From contig OX337235.1 of NCBI GenBank assembly GCA_946965045.2, forward strand, positions 1,116,001 to 1,180,000: DNA of 64,000 bases, read 5' to 3'. Positions 39,508 to 49,464 of this stretch are shown here, one piece after another. This stretch comes from Epithemia pelagica (Eukaryota; Bacillariophyta; Bacillariophyceae; Surirellales; Surirellaceae). The notes under the pieces are model-generated. The model was given only the letters and a program-made list of their open reading frames with translations. It did not search any database and was not told the origin of the DNA. The translations under genes were made by a program, and so were the position numbers. Numbering within the stretch: the stretch's first letter is position 1; every line of letters begins with the position of its first letter.

Positions 39508-40936
39508 GATTCTGGTTATTGTTTTTGTTCTTGGAGGGCGACTGTTCGCCTCGTTGCGTCAACTGCGGTACCGATTTGGAACTTTTTTTGCTCGACTTAT
39601 TGTTATTCTTATTGCTGCTTCCACCATTGGTCAGTTGAGGGTGTTTACGTACTTCGGGTTGTTTCCATTCGGGTCGTTTGGACGCCTTGTCGGTCATTTT
39701 CATGGTTTCAATGGTCCCATCGGGACGTTCCAAGACAGTGGTCGTAATGGTTTCCAAGGTTCCATCGTCGTGCAAAATCTGTTCTTCGGTCGTTTCCATA
39801 CGCACCGGACGATTGTCCCCCGGAATGCCCGAACTCGCCACCAAGGCGCCACCACCACCACCGCCAGTACTGCTGCTGCTGCCCGCAGTGCGATTGGCAG
39901 TGTTGGCATTGGACGAGTTTCGATTGTTGGAGTTGTTGTTGTTGGGATTGACTCGTGTACTCAAGGCCGTACTCGAAGAGGAGGAAGAGGACCGTCCAGT
40001 CCCTGCATTTCGTCCTTGGGGCGGTGATTCTCCAGAATGGGGGACCAAATCGGTGCAACCCGCAGAGGAGGAGGGAGGGACCGACGATCCATCGCGAACC
40101 ACCAGTTGCGTGCTAGTATTGGATTCGCCACTCAATTGTTTTCGAAAGGGATTTTTAAAGAGGCGATTCTTGGCCTTGGCTTGTTGTTGTTGCTGTTGTT
40201 TTTCTTGTTGTTTTTGCCGTTGTTGTTCCTCAGTGGGTTTGGGACGTTCCGGTGCCCGTTGGTAATTGGGACGAGGTGCATCGTCTTCGGAACTGGAACT
40301 GGCACTCCGATAACTGCCACTGTCACTACTACTACTGCTATCGTCATCATCCTTGTGACTGCCAGTGGAGCGATTCTTGCCTTGACGTTTCGTAGTACTC
40401 GGTGCAAAGCGTTGAATGCCAGTCGAGTTGGAGGATTGAGCCGCATTGGACGAGTTTCCATTGGTAATGGCCAAGAGTTTTCCCTTTTTCTTGGGAGCCT
40501 TTTTCGTATTATTGGCGTTGTTGGTGTTGTTGGATTCGGCGGCACTGGCACCAAGTTTGTCATCCAGAAAGTCCCATTCGGCTCCAGGATAAGGAAAGCC
40601 AAATCGTTGTTGAAAATCTCGTTTCCATACTTCGTAGGGCGAATGAAAGCAAATATTGACCTTGCGAGGATCGTATCCCTTGGCCTCACCCGTTGCTTGT
40701 TGTTGATCTTGTTGCGATCGATCATAATCCTGACGAGCATCGTCGTCACTCAAGAGTTCGTAGGCACTGGATATTTTGGCAAACAAATCTTGGGCCCGTT
40801 TCTTTTCCGGTCCTTCTTGAGGATGACGATCGGGATGATGCTTCAAGGCTAGACTACGATAGGCCTTGCGAATCGCCACCAACGACGACGTTCGGGAGAC
40901 GCCCAAAATCTTGTAGGGATCATCGCCCTTCTCCAT
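39508..40936 (-). CDS. N-terminal part of a giant J-domain (DnaJ/Hsp40) protein
   Basis: Starts MEKGDDPYKILGVSRTSSLV with the HPD motif in LALKHHPDRHPQ at about residue 36: a complete N-terminal J domain, which stimulates Hsp70 ATPase. The rest up to the gap is disordered and rich in Ser, Asn, Gln, with a short ordered piece (FHSPYEVWKRDFQQRFGFPY) and ETTEEQILHDDGTLETITTT. No Gly/Phe-rich or CXXCXGXG zinc region follows, so it is a class C J protein. The frame enters the N gap, and the sequence beyond has the same composition. Confidence 0.8.
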
Positions 40937-41768
40937 GATGGTTGTGTTGGTATGGATGAACGAAACGCAAGTCTATCAACCAACCACTCGAGACCCCAAA
41001 GAGATGAGAGATGAGAGAGAGAGGATCGATGCGTACAAAAGACACCCAAATGGAAAATTGAGAGAGGAGACACCAATTATTAGTGTCGCGTTGGGTCTTG
41101 GCAGGATCAACGCAATACACACTTTCATGGCATACCCAACTAGTTTTTGGAGCTTGTCGAATAAAGTTCCCCAAAGCCTTCCGGACGAATGACGGACTCT
41201 ATGACTTTTCAGGTCTTTTTCGGTTGGCATCAAATTTCGAGCCTTGGGCGAAACGTTGGACATAGGTAGTCTAAGATACGAGTCGGATAGCTAGAGAAAG
41301 CAAACCAAAACTTGACCTGAATGGACTGGATAGACCGATTCCCAGCCGAGATCTAAAATGGAGCCGTCGGAACATGGATCCTTTTTGTCTCTTTGTGGGT
41401 CGAATAGAGTTCAATGACTGTTCTTGGTGGAAGGGAGAGGGAGTCTCCCCTTCATGCTCCTTTGTTCAGGGTGTTGCAACAGGCATTGGTTGATGCCATC
41501 CGGCTCTACTCACGAAAAAAATGTCCCCTGATTCCACACGACCCTGGGGCACATCCATCCTGTTTCGCAGGTTCCGATTGTGTTCCAGCTCAAGTGTCCA
41601 GAGAATTGTGATTTGCTGTTGTGCAGTACCACGACACCGACTGTTCCACATTCCCTGAATCCACACTCAGATCACTTTTCTAGGCTCGCCTTTTGTTCTT
41701 GACATGATCCGTTCTTGGTCACACACACAAGTTTGCGGTCGCCGTCCCTCGAGTAAATGTTACACGTC
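40937..41768. other. intergenic, nothing recognised
   Basis: Upstream of the J-protein gene and downstream of the methyltransferase gene. Only short frames on both strands. Confidence 0.4.
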
Positions 41769-42608
41769 CTAGTGCTGGATTCGCCTCGTGTGTAGGTCAG
41801 GATGATCTTGTTCTTGTTCCCGTTGCCATTGGTGAACGCGTTGAAGGACCATACTGGCGGCGACATAGACATTGAAACTAGCCGTCCCGACACCGTATTG
41901 AGGCAATCGAACAAAGCAATTGCACGAGGCCATGTGTTTGGGATGAATGCCACTGCCTTCGTTGCCCATCAAGAATGCAATACCCGTGGGAGAATCTTGT
42001 TGTTGTTGTTGGTTTTGGAGTTGCTGCAAAAATTCCTCCATGGTGAGGGCGGAGGGATGGATTTCGACTCCCACCAACGAAAGATGGTACTGTTCCAAAT
42101 AGGCGACACAGGATTGCCATCGATCAAATCGTCGAATCGACATGCCACCGTCTTGCAGCAATGTGGTCAATACTCTTGGCACATGGGATCCCTTTCTCGA
42201 GGAATCCTTTGTCGTCGTGCCTGCATCCTTTACAACGTTCAAGGGTACATCTCGTGGCGTGTCGTCCTGTGCATGGGTACTGGACGTGCTGGTGGTCGTC
42301 GTTGCAGTTTGGGTGGTGGTGGATGTCGATGGCGGCGGTAGTGCTGGCATGGATATTGTAGTGGGACCAAAGTCAAAGCCTCCTTGACCCACAACCAAGA
42401 CAGACTTGCAGCCAAAGGCTGCGGCGGTGAGCAACAAGCGTTGAATGTTGTTGGATTTTTGAATGTTGGTAATCACCAAGTGAAGGGAAACGGGCGAATC
42501 GTTCACCATGTCTACCTCGCAATCCTCTTCTTGTGCTCTTGCATCCTCGACATGGTTGTCGAGATGATTCGTAGGATTGCCGTCAATGGTGGACGCCGCC
42601 ATGGTCAA
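41769..42608 (-). CDS. SpoU/TrmH-type RNA 2'-O-methyltransferase
   Basis: 279 residues, SPOUT knot methyltransferase. Motif 1 is LVITNIQKSNNIQRLLLTAA, motif 2 is IAFLMGNEGSGI and motif 3 is LPQYGVGTASFNVYVAASMV; the last two form the S-adenosylmethionine-binding knot. The start of the domain lies at residue ~43, and a Thr/Ser-rich insert (about 90-130) separates the first strand from the rest of the fold. Substrate is tRNA or rRNA ribose by family; the exact nucleotide cannot be told. No targeting peptide is obvious. Length is close to that of single-domain TrmH proteins. Confidence 0.85.
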   Translation of the reverse strand: MTMAASTIDGNPTNHLDNHVEDARAQEEDCEVDMVNDSPVSLHLVITNIQKSNNIQRLLLTAAAFGCKSVLVVGQGGFDFGPTTISMPALPPPSTSTTTQTATTTTSTSSTHAQDDTPRDVPLNVVKDAGTTTKDSSRKGSHVPRVLTTLLQDGGMSIRRFDRWQSCVAYLEQYHLSLVGVEIHPSALTMEEFLQQLQNQQQQQDSPTGIAFLMGNEGSGIHPKHMASCNCFVRLPQYGVGTASFNVYVAASMVLQRVHQWQREQEQDHPDLHTRRIQH

Positions 42609-43269
42609 TGTTTTTGTTTGGACTCCACACCAAAGGCGATCACCAAACGCGACCGCAGAAAACTAGGTGGTCTATGACGCCGTCAATGTCGAAAAAGGTC
42701 TCAAAGATGTCCAATGGCGTCGACTCTTGAAACACCATCCACGGCAACTTCTCGTACTCGTAGTTGTTAAAGGTCGGAGTGGAAGGTGGTGTCGTTATGG
42801 AACCCTATTCTCTAAGTGAGAAACGTTCGTATTTTCTTGTATGGTATTCACAATTCACAGTCGCGTTTTCACCCTCTTGTTTCCGCCCAAAGTAGTCGCT
42901 TGGAGACGAATGTAAATCAGTGTCTCCTTCGTTACGACAAGTAGGGATTTCAGCTCTGTCTTCTTCGTGGAATTGAAACAAGGAGTCATTTATTGCTATC
43001 CTCTACGAGCTACGAGTTCTTTTTTACCATCTCTGGACATTCGGTGTTGACAAGGTCTTCTCATGAGGGTTCATGGCGCATGTTGTACCACGGCAACAAA
43101 ACCAATCCTCATGGTCCAGGATATATGCGGGTGTACCCCAATACGTCAATAGGGAATCTACCCAGGTTTTGTTCTCACTCGTCCAAACTTGAGTGGTCAG
43201 AGTCTTTAACAAGGCCGTGCCAACGCTCTGTTGTTACGAACAACAGTTTCGCTTCCTTCTTGCTTGTGG
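42609..43269. other. intergenic, nothing recognised
   Basis: 661 bases between the 5' side of the methyltransferase gene and the 3' end of the carbamoyltransferase gene. Short frames only. Confidence 0.4.
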
Positions 43270-46200
43270 TTACCAGTACACAAAGGTTTCGTCGTACAAT
43301 CGCACCAATCGATGAACGACATTTTGAACCACTTGCTGGGTTTCCTCGTCTACGCCATCTTCTCTCTTCTTTTTCTTGTTCTTTTTGGTTTCGTCGTCGT
43401 CGTCGTCGCCGGGTGTGGTGGTGGCACTGGGGACAGCGGCATAGCGGACCAAAATTTCGTTAAACGTACGAGTTCCATCGCAGGCGGACAAGATTTCTCC
43501 CTCCAATTCATCCATCAACTCATACCAGGAGGGAGAGGATTCCGGATTATTCCCATGACTCTTGTCCGGAAGGTGAAGGATGCGACCAGGCATTTGAACC
43601 CATGTGGTTGCCAGGTTGGAGTTCATATCGTCGTAGTAGTCATCCTCATCATTGTCGTCCATGTCTGCTTCGGGGAGTGAAAAACGGGCTTGAAAGTGGG
43701 CCGCTCCGACGCGTTGAGGATATGCCGGTTCTACCACGGGACGACCCAGAGTGCTACTGCTCAAGGTGGTGCGGGAACCCACATCATTCCCCAAGAGTTT
43801 CCGTAAATCAGCGGGTTTCCGTTTAATGATATAATCCTCCATGACCAGCATATCCAAATTGCCTTTGGTATACAAGAAGCTTCGAATGGCTTCCATGGGA
43901 GTTTCGACAATGGGTTCTCTTCGCAATGTGTTGAAGGACGTATTCAGGACCATTGGAATGCCGGTTCGCTTCCAGAATTCGGTAATCAAGGCATGGTAGG
44001 ATGGTTCGTCGGTGGATGTGACGGTTTGCAATCGCGACGAACCATCAATATGTGTCACGGCTGGTATTTTGTGTCGTTGCGTTTCCTTCACTTGTGCCGT
44101 CAAACTCATGTAGGGACTTGCCGTTGTACCGGCAAGAGTCGGAGGGGAAATGCCATCAAACCATTCATGCGCTTGTTCGGCCAACACACTGGGTGCAAAA
44201 GGTCGAAAGGTTTCTCGTTGTTTGACATGTTGATTTATGAATCGAACCAAACCGTGTTTACGAGGATCAGCCAATATACTTCGATGGCCCAAAGCTCGGG
44301 GACCCACCTCGGATCTCGAGTGAAACCAGGCAATGACACCTCCCGACATGAGTTCGTCCACCATGCGACTGTGACGGACGTATTCGTCACGAACCATTTC
44401 GACTTCAATCCAGGGTGAAGCACGGTCCAATGCTTCTTGAATTTCGGCATGGGAATACAAGCCTCCCAAATAGGGCGATAGGGGTCCCTTCCACAAGGGC
44501 GGTGAATCTCTCGTGGAAGAGTTCAGCTCGTCACCGTCCTTTGGTAATGCGGACGTTCTTTGTTCCTCCTCTTTCTGCATTGCTGGCGTTCTTCGTCCAA
44601 ACAGTCCATAGGCACAACATCCCACCGCAATGCCATCGTCTCCCGGGTAGGGTGGTACAAATAATTGCCTCTTTTGGGTGGCATCCTCTGGTCCTTGTTG
44701 TTGAAGCTCCAATGCCACTCGACCATTGAGAACCGAATTCAAGGCCACCCCACCGGCCAAACAAAGATTGTCTTGTCCCGTTTGCTCCTGAAAGTGTCGA
44801 ATAAAATCCATGGCTACGGTTTCCAAGTCGGTTTGCATCCGATGCGCCAGTGCCATGGCCTCCAAGGCAACCCTTGTGGGTGGCAAACGTGGTTGGTTGT
44901 TGTTGTCGTCGTTTTCCTCATTGTCGTCCCCCGAGACTGGGTTGGTCATGTCCTGGTTGTTATCGTCCGCTGCACCCGTATAGTCGGGGACAACATCGGG
45001 TCGATCAAAATCATAGGGGTTTCGCCGTTGTGGAACAGTTTCCTCATCGTCATCATTGCTGCCCACATTGTGTGGTTGGAACAAGTCGGGGTCATTGCGA
45101 GCACACAAAGGAAGTCCTTTCAAGAGTGTTCGATCAATGACAAGTGCATCATCACGATACAAGCTTCCTGAAACGATTTGTTGTAAAAGTGTGGGAGGTT
45201 GGACCGTTTGAGCCATGGGGGGATCTTGCGCCCATTGCGTTTCGGCAGCGGCCCAGGGTGCCATGCCCATGACCTTGCCACAGGCATTCCAATCTCCAAA
45301 AATATGGCTGCTCGTTCGTGAATACAAGGCTCCCAAAGAATCCATACTGTCAAATCCATGATTGTACAAGACGGGTGGAACATGTTCTTGTGTAAATCGT
45401 TTGAAAATGGGTTGGATATCCACAATGGCACGGGGAGTGTCGTCTGGATCCGTCGTCGTGCTGTTCGACTTGACAAACGTGTAGACCGATTCGGCCTCGC
45501 GCCAATCAAAACAAGTGGATTGTGCCAATTCCTCTAAATTGCTCGGTATCAATTGCATCGTACTTTGCGCTGTGTCAGGTTGCGGCAAATTAAAGTCACA
45601 GACATACTGAGGATCCTGTTCCTGAACGGCTTGCATCATGGCCCGATACGTTTCTCCCATACCATCCATTACCACGACAAGACCGTGATCAAACGGCGCT
45701 TGTGCCGCGACACTGTAGGCATGAGCCAAATGATGGGACAACTCGTAGTGACTCGACACATGGGGGAACAAATTTTCCGGTTCCGTCAAGAATCCATCTC
45801 GCTCGTCGTCCGGTCCTTGATTGACCAACAAGCCAGCTTCCCATTCCAATTGTGATACATCTCGTTCTCGAGGAAGGACCCGGTAATGATGATTGTTGAC
45901 AATCACTTGATCAATATTCTCCATATCCAACTGCAAGGCATCCAAACAGGTTTCCACCAACTCGGTCACCGAACCAGCCGCATGTTTGTGCCGTGATCCA
46001 ATTCGTTCCTTGGATTGAGCATACAGCACCTCACCCGTTTCAGCATGAGCCACACAAATACATGTATCGTGACTGTACTTGTTCAACCCCACCACCAACC
46101 GCGTCGTCTCGTCGGCAACCGCCAAGGGATGCTCCTTCAACCAATCGTCCTTGGTCTTGTCATTTGTTCCAGGAGAGGAAGGGCCATAGGGATTTTCTTC

Positions 46201-46485
46201 ATCGTCATCATCATACAACTCTGCTTCAAACGGTGTACTCACAAAATGACAGGTTGGTGACCGGAACGAGAATCCCTCATTAGATGGAATCTTCTTCTTC
46301 TTCTGTTGGGTGGTTCTTGCAGTGGACGCCATGTAGGGCCTTTTCTTCGAATGCAACAAGGAGGGTCCGAAATGACGAAATGTGTTGGGGAATGATGTTT
46401 GGATCCACGCAGTAATGATGGTTTGCTGCAGGGCAAGTATCAAAGACCAGCACAGTAGCGACAGTCTCACGGTACGATGGAACAT
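43270..46485 (-). CDS. NodU/CmcH-type carbamoyltransferase with C-terminal PqqD-like domain
   Basis: 1,071 residues from ATG 46485, which begins a signal-like helix (LSLLCWSLILALQQTIITAW); the frame is open to 46551. The Kae1/YgjD-like half starts at VVGLNKYSHDTCICVAHAET and has the metal-site block HHLAHAYSVAAQAPFDHG, then VVVMDGMGE. LCLAGGVALNSVLNGRV and PPYPGDDGIAVGCCAYG follow. The C-terminal carbamoyl-transfer half has VGPRALGHRSILADPR, FRPFAPSVL and VLNTSFNTLRREPIVETP. Carbamoyl phosphate would be activated with ATP and passed to a hydroxyl of an unknown substrate. The last ~100 residues (LMDELEGEILSACDGTRTFN, then RLVRLYDETFVYW) look like PqqD, a peptide-recognition fold. Acidic inserts interrupt the domains. 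Confidence 0.85.
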   Translation of the reverse strand: MFHRTVRLSLLCWSLILALQQTIITAWIQTSFPNTFRHFGPSLLHSKKRPYMASTARTTQQKKKKIPSNEGFSFRSPTCHFVSTPFEAELYDDDDEENPYGPSSPGTNDKTKDDWLKEHPLAVADETTRLVVGLNKYSHDTCICVAHAETGEVLYAQSKERIGSRHKHAAGSVTELVETCLDALQLDMENIDQVIVNNHHYRVLPRERDVSQLEWEAGLLVNQGPDDERDGFLTEPENLFPHVSSHYELSHHLAHAYSVAAQAPFDHGLVVVMDGMGETYRAMMQAVQEQDPQYVCDFNLPQPDTAQSTMQLIPSNLEELAQSTCFDWREAESVYTFVKSNSTTTDPDDTPRAIVDIQPIFKRFTQEHVPPVLYNHGFDSMDSLGALYSRTSSHIFGDWNACGKVMGMAPWAAAETQWAQDPPMAQTVQPPTLLQQIVSGSLYRDDALVIDRTLLKGLPLCARNDPDLFQPHNVGSNDDDEETVPQRRNPYDFDRPDVVPDYTGAADDNNQDMTNPVSGDDNEENDDNNNQPRLPPTRVALEAMALAHRMQTDLETVAMDFIRHFQEQTGQDNLCLAGGVALNSVLNGRVALELQQQGPEDATQKRQLFVPPYPGDDGIAVGCCAYGLFGRRTPAMQKEEEQRTSALPKDGDELNSSTRDSPPLWKGPLSPYLGGLYSHAEIQEALDRASPWIEVEMVRDEYVRHSRMVDELMSGGVIAWFHSRSEVGPRALGHRSILADPRKHGLVRFINQHVKQRETFRPFAPSVLAEQAHEWFDGISPPTLAGTTASPYMSLTAQVKETQRHKIPAVTHIDGSSRLQTVTSTDEPSYHALITEFWKRTGIPMVLNTSFNTLRREPIVETPMEAIRSFLYTKGNLDMLVMEDYIIKRKPADLRKLLGNDVGSRTTLSSSTLGRPVVEPAYPQRVGAAHFQARFSLPEADMDDNDEDDYYDDMNSNLATTWVQMPGRILHLPDKSHGNNPESSPSWYELMDELEGEILSACDGTRTFNEILVRYAAVPSATTTPGDDDDDETKKNKKKKREDGVDEETQQVVQNVVHRLVRLYDETFVYW

Positions 46486-46870
46486 GTTGTCAAAAAGTCG
46501 ACGGCGATTTGGATGCTGGAGAATCCACAGAACGACGAATGCGGGTGCCAATGATGAATGATCGACCAGGAGTCGAATGAGTGATGCCGTACAACCACAA
46601 AGAATGGAAGGATCCCAAGTTGTCGGTTCGCTTGTCGGGGTTCGTCAATTTCGTTGGTTCACAGAAAAAAAGGATTCCATTCGGAGATGCCAAAGATACT
46701 ACGGCTCGTAGCTTGGATGATAGGTGGGAATCCAGAGGCCCGGGGGACGGACAGGAGGCAGGAGGACACAGTCACAGGTATGACGTCACAACGCGGTAAT
46801 CACGACTTGCTTATCCGCGAGTGAGTCATCGGCCTGCGTCAATCGCACACAAAGGGAGGAGTCCAATTCC
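46486..46870. other. upstream region of the carbamoyltransferase gene
   Basis: Intergenic sequence between divergent genes, ending where the Lhcx promoter duplication begins at 46871. No other feature seen. Confidence 0.35.
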
Positions 46871-47298
46871 CAACTCGGAAGCACACCCAACCAAGCAAGA
46901 TTCCGCCACCGCCCCATCATGATTCCCACGTCCCTCCAACACAGACTGACGTTGACACTATTGTCCTCGTACGAAGCAAACGGAAGGCCAACGAGCTTAT
47001 TAATGTCGTAGGAATCCAATGCAACTCATTGATTTGACCGTCCGAACTTTAACGTCGCAACACGTATCCTGACGCATGCGACGGATGGGCAAACCCGCAA
47101 ATCCCGCGATCAATCCATATCGTGTAACGTGTAACAGCACAAAGATACTCGTCAGAGAGATCCTCTCCGCAGTCGTGCCCTTCCTGATTCAGATTCTCAG
47201 TCGAATCAGAATCTCAGCTCTCATCCAAAGTTGCTCTCATATAGAGGTCATAATCTGCAAATCAAGCAACTTATCAACACAAACACCAAATCGTCAAC
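46871..47298 (+). promoter_or_regulatory. duplicated Lhcx promoter, copy 1
   Basis: From CAACTCGGAAGC to the start codon this 428-bp stretch is nearly the same as 62395-62818 upstream of the other Lhcx gene, with small indels. Conservation of the whole 5' region suggests both genes share expression control. A direct repeat of CGTGTAACGTGTAACAG occurs only in this copy. Confidence 0.7.
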
Positions 47299-48018
47299 AT
47301 GAAGCTTTCTGCCGCCACTCTTGCCCTTTTCGCCACTGGTGCTTCTGCCTTCAACTTCGGCAAGGCCCCTGCTGCCTCCAAGACCTCCTTGGAAGCCGCC
47401 TCCCTCAATGGCTGGACTCCTGATGCCACCAAGTTCGCCTACGGTCTTCCAGGATCTTTGGACCCTGTCCCTGAATTCGACCCCTTGGGTTTTGCCGCTG
47501 ATGCCGATTTGGACAAGGTGAAGCAATACCGTGAAGCCGAACTTCAACACGGCCGTGTTGCCATGTTGGCCGTGATTGGTTTCCTTGTGACTGAGGAACC
47601 GATTGAGTTCCACCCTCTCTTTGAGGCCGCCAACAAGGACATTGGCCCTGCGATCCGTCATTTGGACGAAGTGCGTGCCGTTGCTCCTATTTTCTTTGAG
47701 TTGTTGGCTGTTGTGATTGGAACTTTGGAATTGAACCGTGCCTTGGTTGGCTGGATCCGTCCTACGGAAGTCAAGAAGCAAGTGTTGAACGACGACTACT
47801 TCCCTGGTGATGTTGGTTTTGATCCTCTTGGCTTGCGGCCTGAAGACGAGGAGGAATTCCTTGCTTTGCACACCAAGGAATTGCAAAATGGTCGTCTTGC
47901 CATGCTTGGCGCTGCTGGAATTATTGCCCAAGAATTGGTGAACGGCAAGGAGATTTTTGTCAACTTGGGTTTGGCTGAAGACCGTTTTGACCCCTCCACT
48001 CTCCCTGTTCAATTCTAA
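47299..48018 (+). CDS. Lhcx: Lhcx-type chlorophyll a/c-binding protein
   Basis: 239 residues. Signal peptide MKLSAATLALFATGASAFN ends in the ASAF plastid-import motif. Helix 1 YREAELQHGRVAMLAVIGFL, helix 2 [34 protein letters not shown], and helix 3 [20 protein letters not shown] are as expected for the photoprotective Lhcx branch. It is almost identical to the gene at 62819-63538 up to residue ~215, and their promoters match too. Uninterrupted; no intron. Confidence 0.92.
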   Translation: MKLSAATLALFATGASAFNFGKAPAASKTSLEAASLNGWTPDATKFAYGLPGSLDPVPEFDPLGFAADADLDKVKQYREAELQHGRVAMLAVIGFLVTEEPIEFHPLFEAANKDIGPAIRHLDEVRAVAPIFFELLAVVIGTLELNRALVGWIRPTEVKKQVLNDDYFPGDVGFDPLGLRPEDEEEFLALHTKELQNGRLAMLGAAGIIAQELVNGKEIFVNLGLAEDRFDPSTLPVQF

Positions 48019-48339
48019 ATGAATTGAACTTGAGACTTGTCAAGAAAAACAGGAACAATAGAAACAATAAATGGATAGAGTAGACGCTCAATTTCATCCA
48101 ACCACAAAAGTTTTTGGAGCCTTGCTCGTCGAGAGAGATAATGTAGAGTTGATTAAGGACATCGGAAATTCAGAGTTCATGTCAGTTTCCTGGGTCATGG
48201 AGCGAATGACGGAACAAGTGGTGTAACGACTAACGACAAACAACTACTATCGCAACACATTTAAGCGTCGAGCCGGTCAATAGTCGAAATGATTCTCCTT
48301 CTCTTGTGATGGTCAGAATTTCCCTGTAGGAGTACGACA

Positions 48340-48425
48340 GCAAGCGGCGACAACGACAAGCGACGACAACAATATGCGACGAGACAGCAAGCGGCGACAA
48401 CGACATTCGACGACAACAATGACAT
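48340..48425. repeat. two-copy minisatellite of GACAGCAAGCGGCGACAACG type
   Basis: GACAGCAAGCGGCGACAACG followed by ACA(A/T)(G/T)CGACGACAACAAT occurs twice in a row, with CGACAAC-like phrases scattered to about 48500. Non-coding; lies between the Lhcx 3' flank and the LTR element. Confidence 0.6.
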
Positions 48426-48612
48426 ACTCAACAATCAACTGATCGTTTCGGTCAAACGGCATAACAATCGGCGACCACGGCACGGCAACAGCACCATACT
48501 CAACACCGAAAAGATTGCCTACGACCTACGACACATAGACGCATGTACAAAGCTAGGTAGATGTTCTGTACTAGCAGCTGTTTATATGCATACTCGTAGA
48601 GGAGGCGGGTTG

Positions 48613-48830
48613 TGTTGGAACAGAACCAGGAGCCGAGCCAGGAACCAAGCAATAAGAGCGACCAAAGAATGAAGAATCCTACTGACGTGGAGGATTGGCA
48701 AGATGTCGCCCTAAGCGGTCATAAGATCCGCCAAATGAAGGAGACATCTAGTGCTCACTCTTTGTAATCTATAACGAAATTTGCTTTAGCTTTGTTGCCT
48801 GTACAGCACGAAGACTGATCAGTTTCAACA
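48613..48830 (+). repeat. 5' LTR of the intact Copia element
   Basis: 218 bp, TG...CA ends. Positions 48758-48772 (CTCTTTGTAATCTAT) are an exact reverse complement of 48830-48844, which spans the LTR end and the place where a primer-binding site is expected. Confidence 0.92.
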
Positions 48831-48872
48831 TAGATTACAAAGAGCTGACATTGTACTTCACGGCACAATCTG

Positions 48873-49463
48873 ATGTCCACAACGCAGTCCCCAGAAGAAA
48901 ACAGTACACCAGTGTCACGTTTAATTGGGCAGTTTATTCGGTTGAAGCTTCTGTCCGAAGGACGCGCCAGTCGACTGGCTGAGGAACACGAGAAACTTGT
49001 GAAGGCGTTGGATCGAAAGTACTGGGCTGATAAAGCTGAACAGTACCGCCAAGCCTTACACAACGAAGAAACTCGTTATCAACAAGCGTTGTTGCGCCAA
49101 AAGAACAGTCACGAGGCTGAGTTGGGACGGGTGTACCGAGAAGCACAACAAGAAGAAGATCAAACGAATCCGGACCAGCAACCACAAGTGGTAGAGGAAG
49201 AGCAAGAACAAACCTCCACAAGTCCACAAGAAGTAGAAGCAGAGACGGTGACAACACCCATTGTGAAGGTATTGGGAATCGGATCTCGCGTACGAATTAA
49301 GACCGGCATCTACTTATCGGGTCACAAAGGAAAAATCTACGGAGCAAAAGGTGAGGTAACGCGGTTTACCAACGACTGTGTGGTCGTCGCTGTCCGAAAC
49401 CACCAGAACAACAAGATCGAGGAATTTCGTCGCAAAGAGCACAACCTGACCATTCTTCTTTAA
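48873..49463 (+). CDS. extra ORF upstream of gag with KOW/SH3-like C-terminus
   Basis: 196 residues. Residues ~20-90 are charged and helical (coiled coil likely: AEEHEKLVKALDRKYWADKA). Residues ~135-196 read GIGSRVRIKTGIYLSGHKGK, then IYGAKGEVTRFTNDCVVVAV, the pattern of a KOW or related small beta-barrel (GxxVxI...GxxGxI...). Its TAA is one base before the ATG of the next ORF, so re-initiation could link the two. Standard Copia elements have no gene in this place; its role (RNA binding, targeting) is a guess. Confidence 0.65.
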   Translation: MSTTQSPEENSTPVSRLIGQFIRLKLLSEGRASRLAEEHEKLVKALDRKYWADKAEQYRQALHNEETRYQQALLRQKNSHEAELGRVYREAQQEEDQTNPDQQPQVVEEEQEQTSTSPQEVEAETVTTPIVKVLGIGSRVRIKTGIYLSGHKGKIYGAKGEVTRFTNDCVVVAVRNHQNNKIEEFRRKEHNLTILL

Positions 49464-49464
49464 G

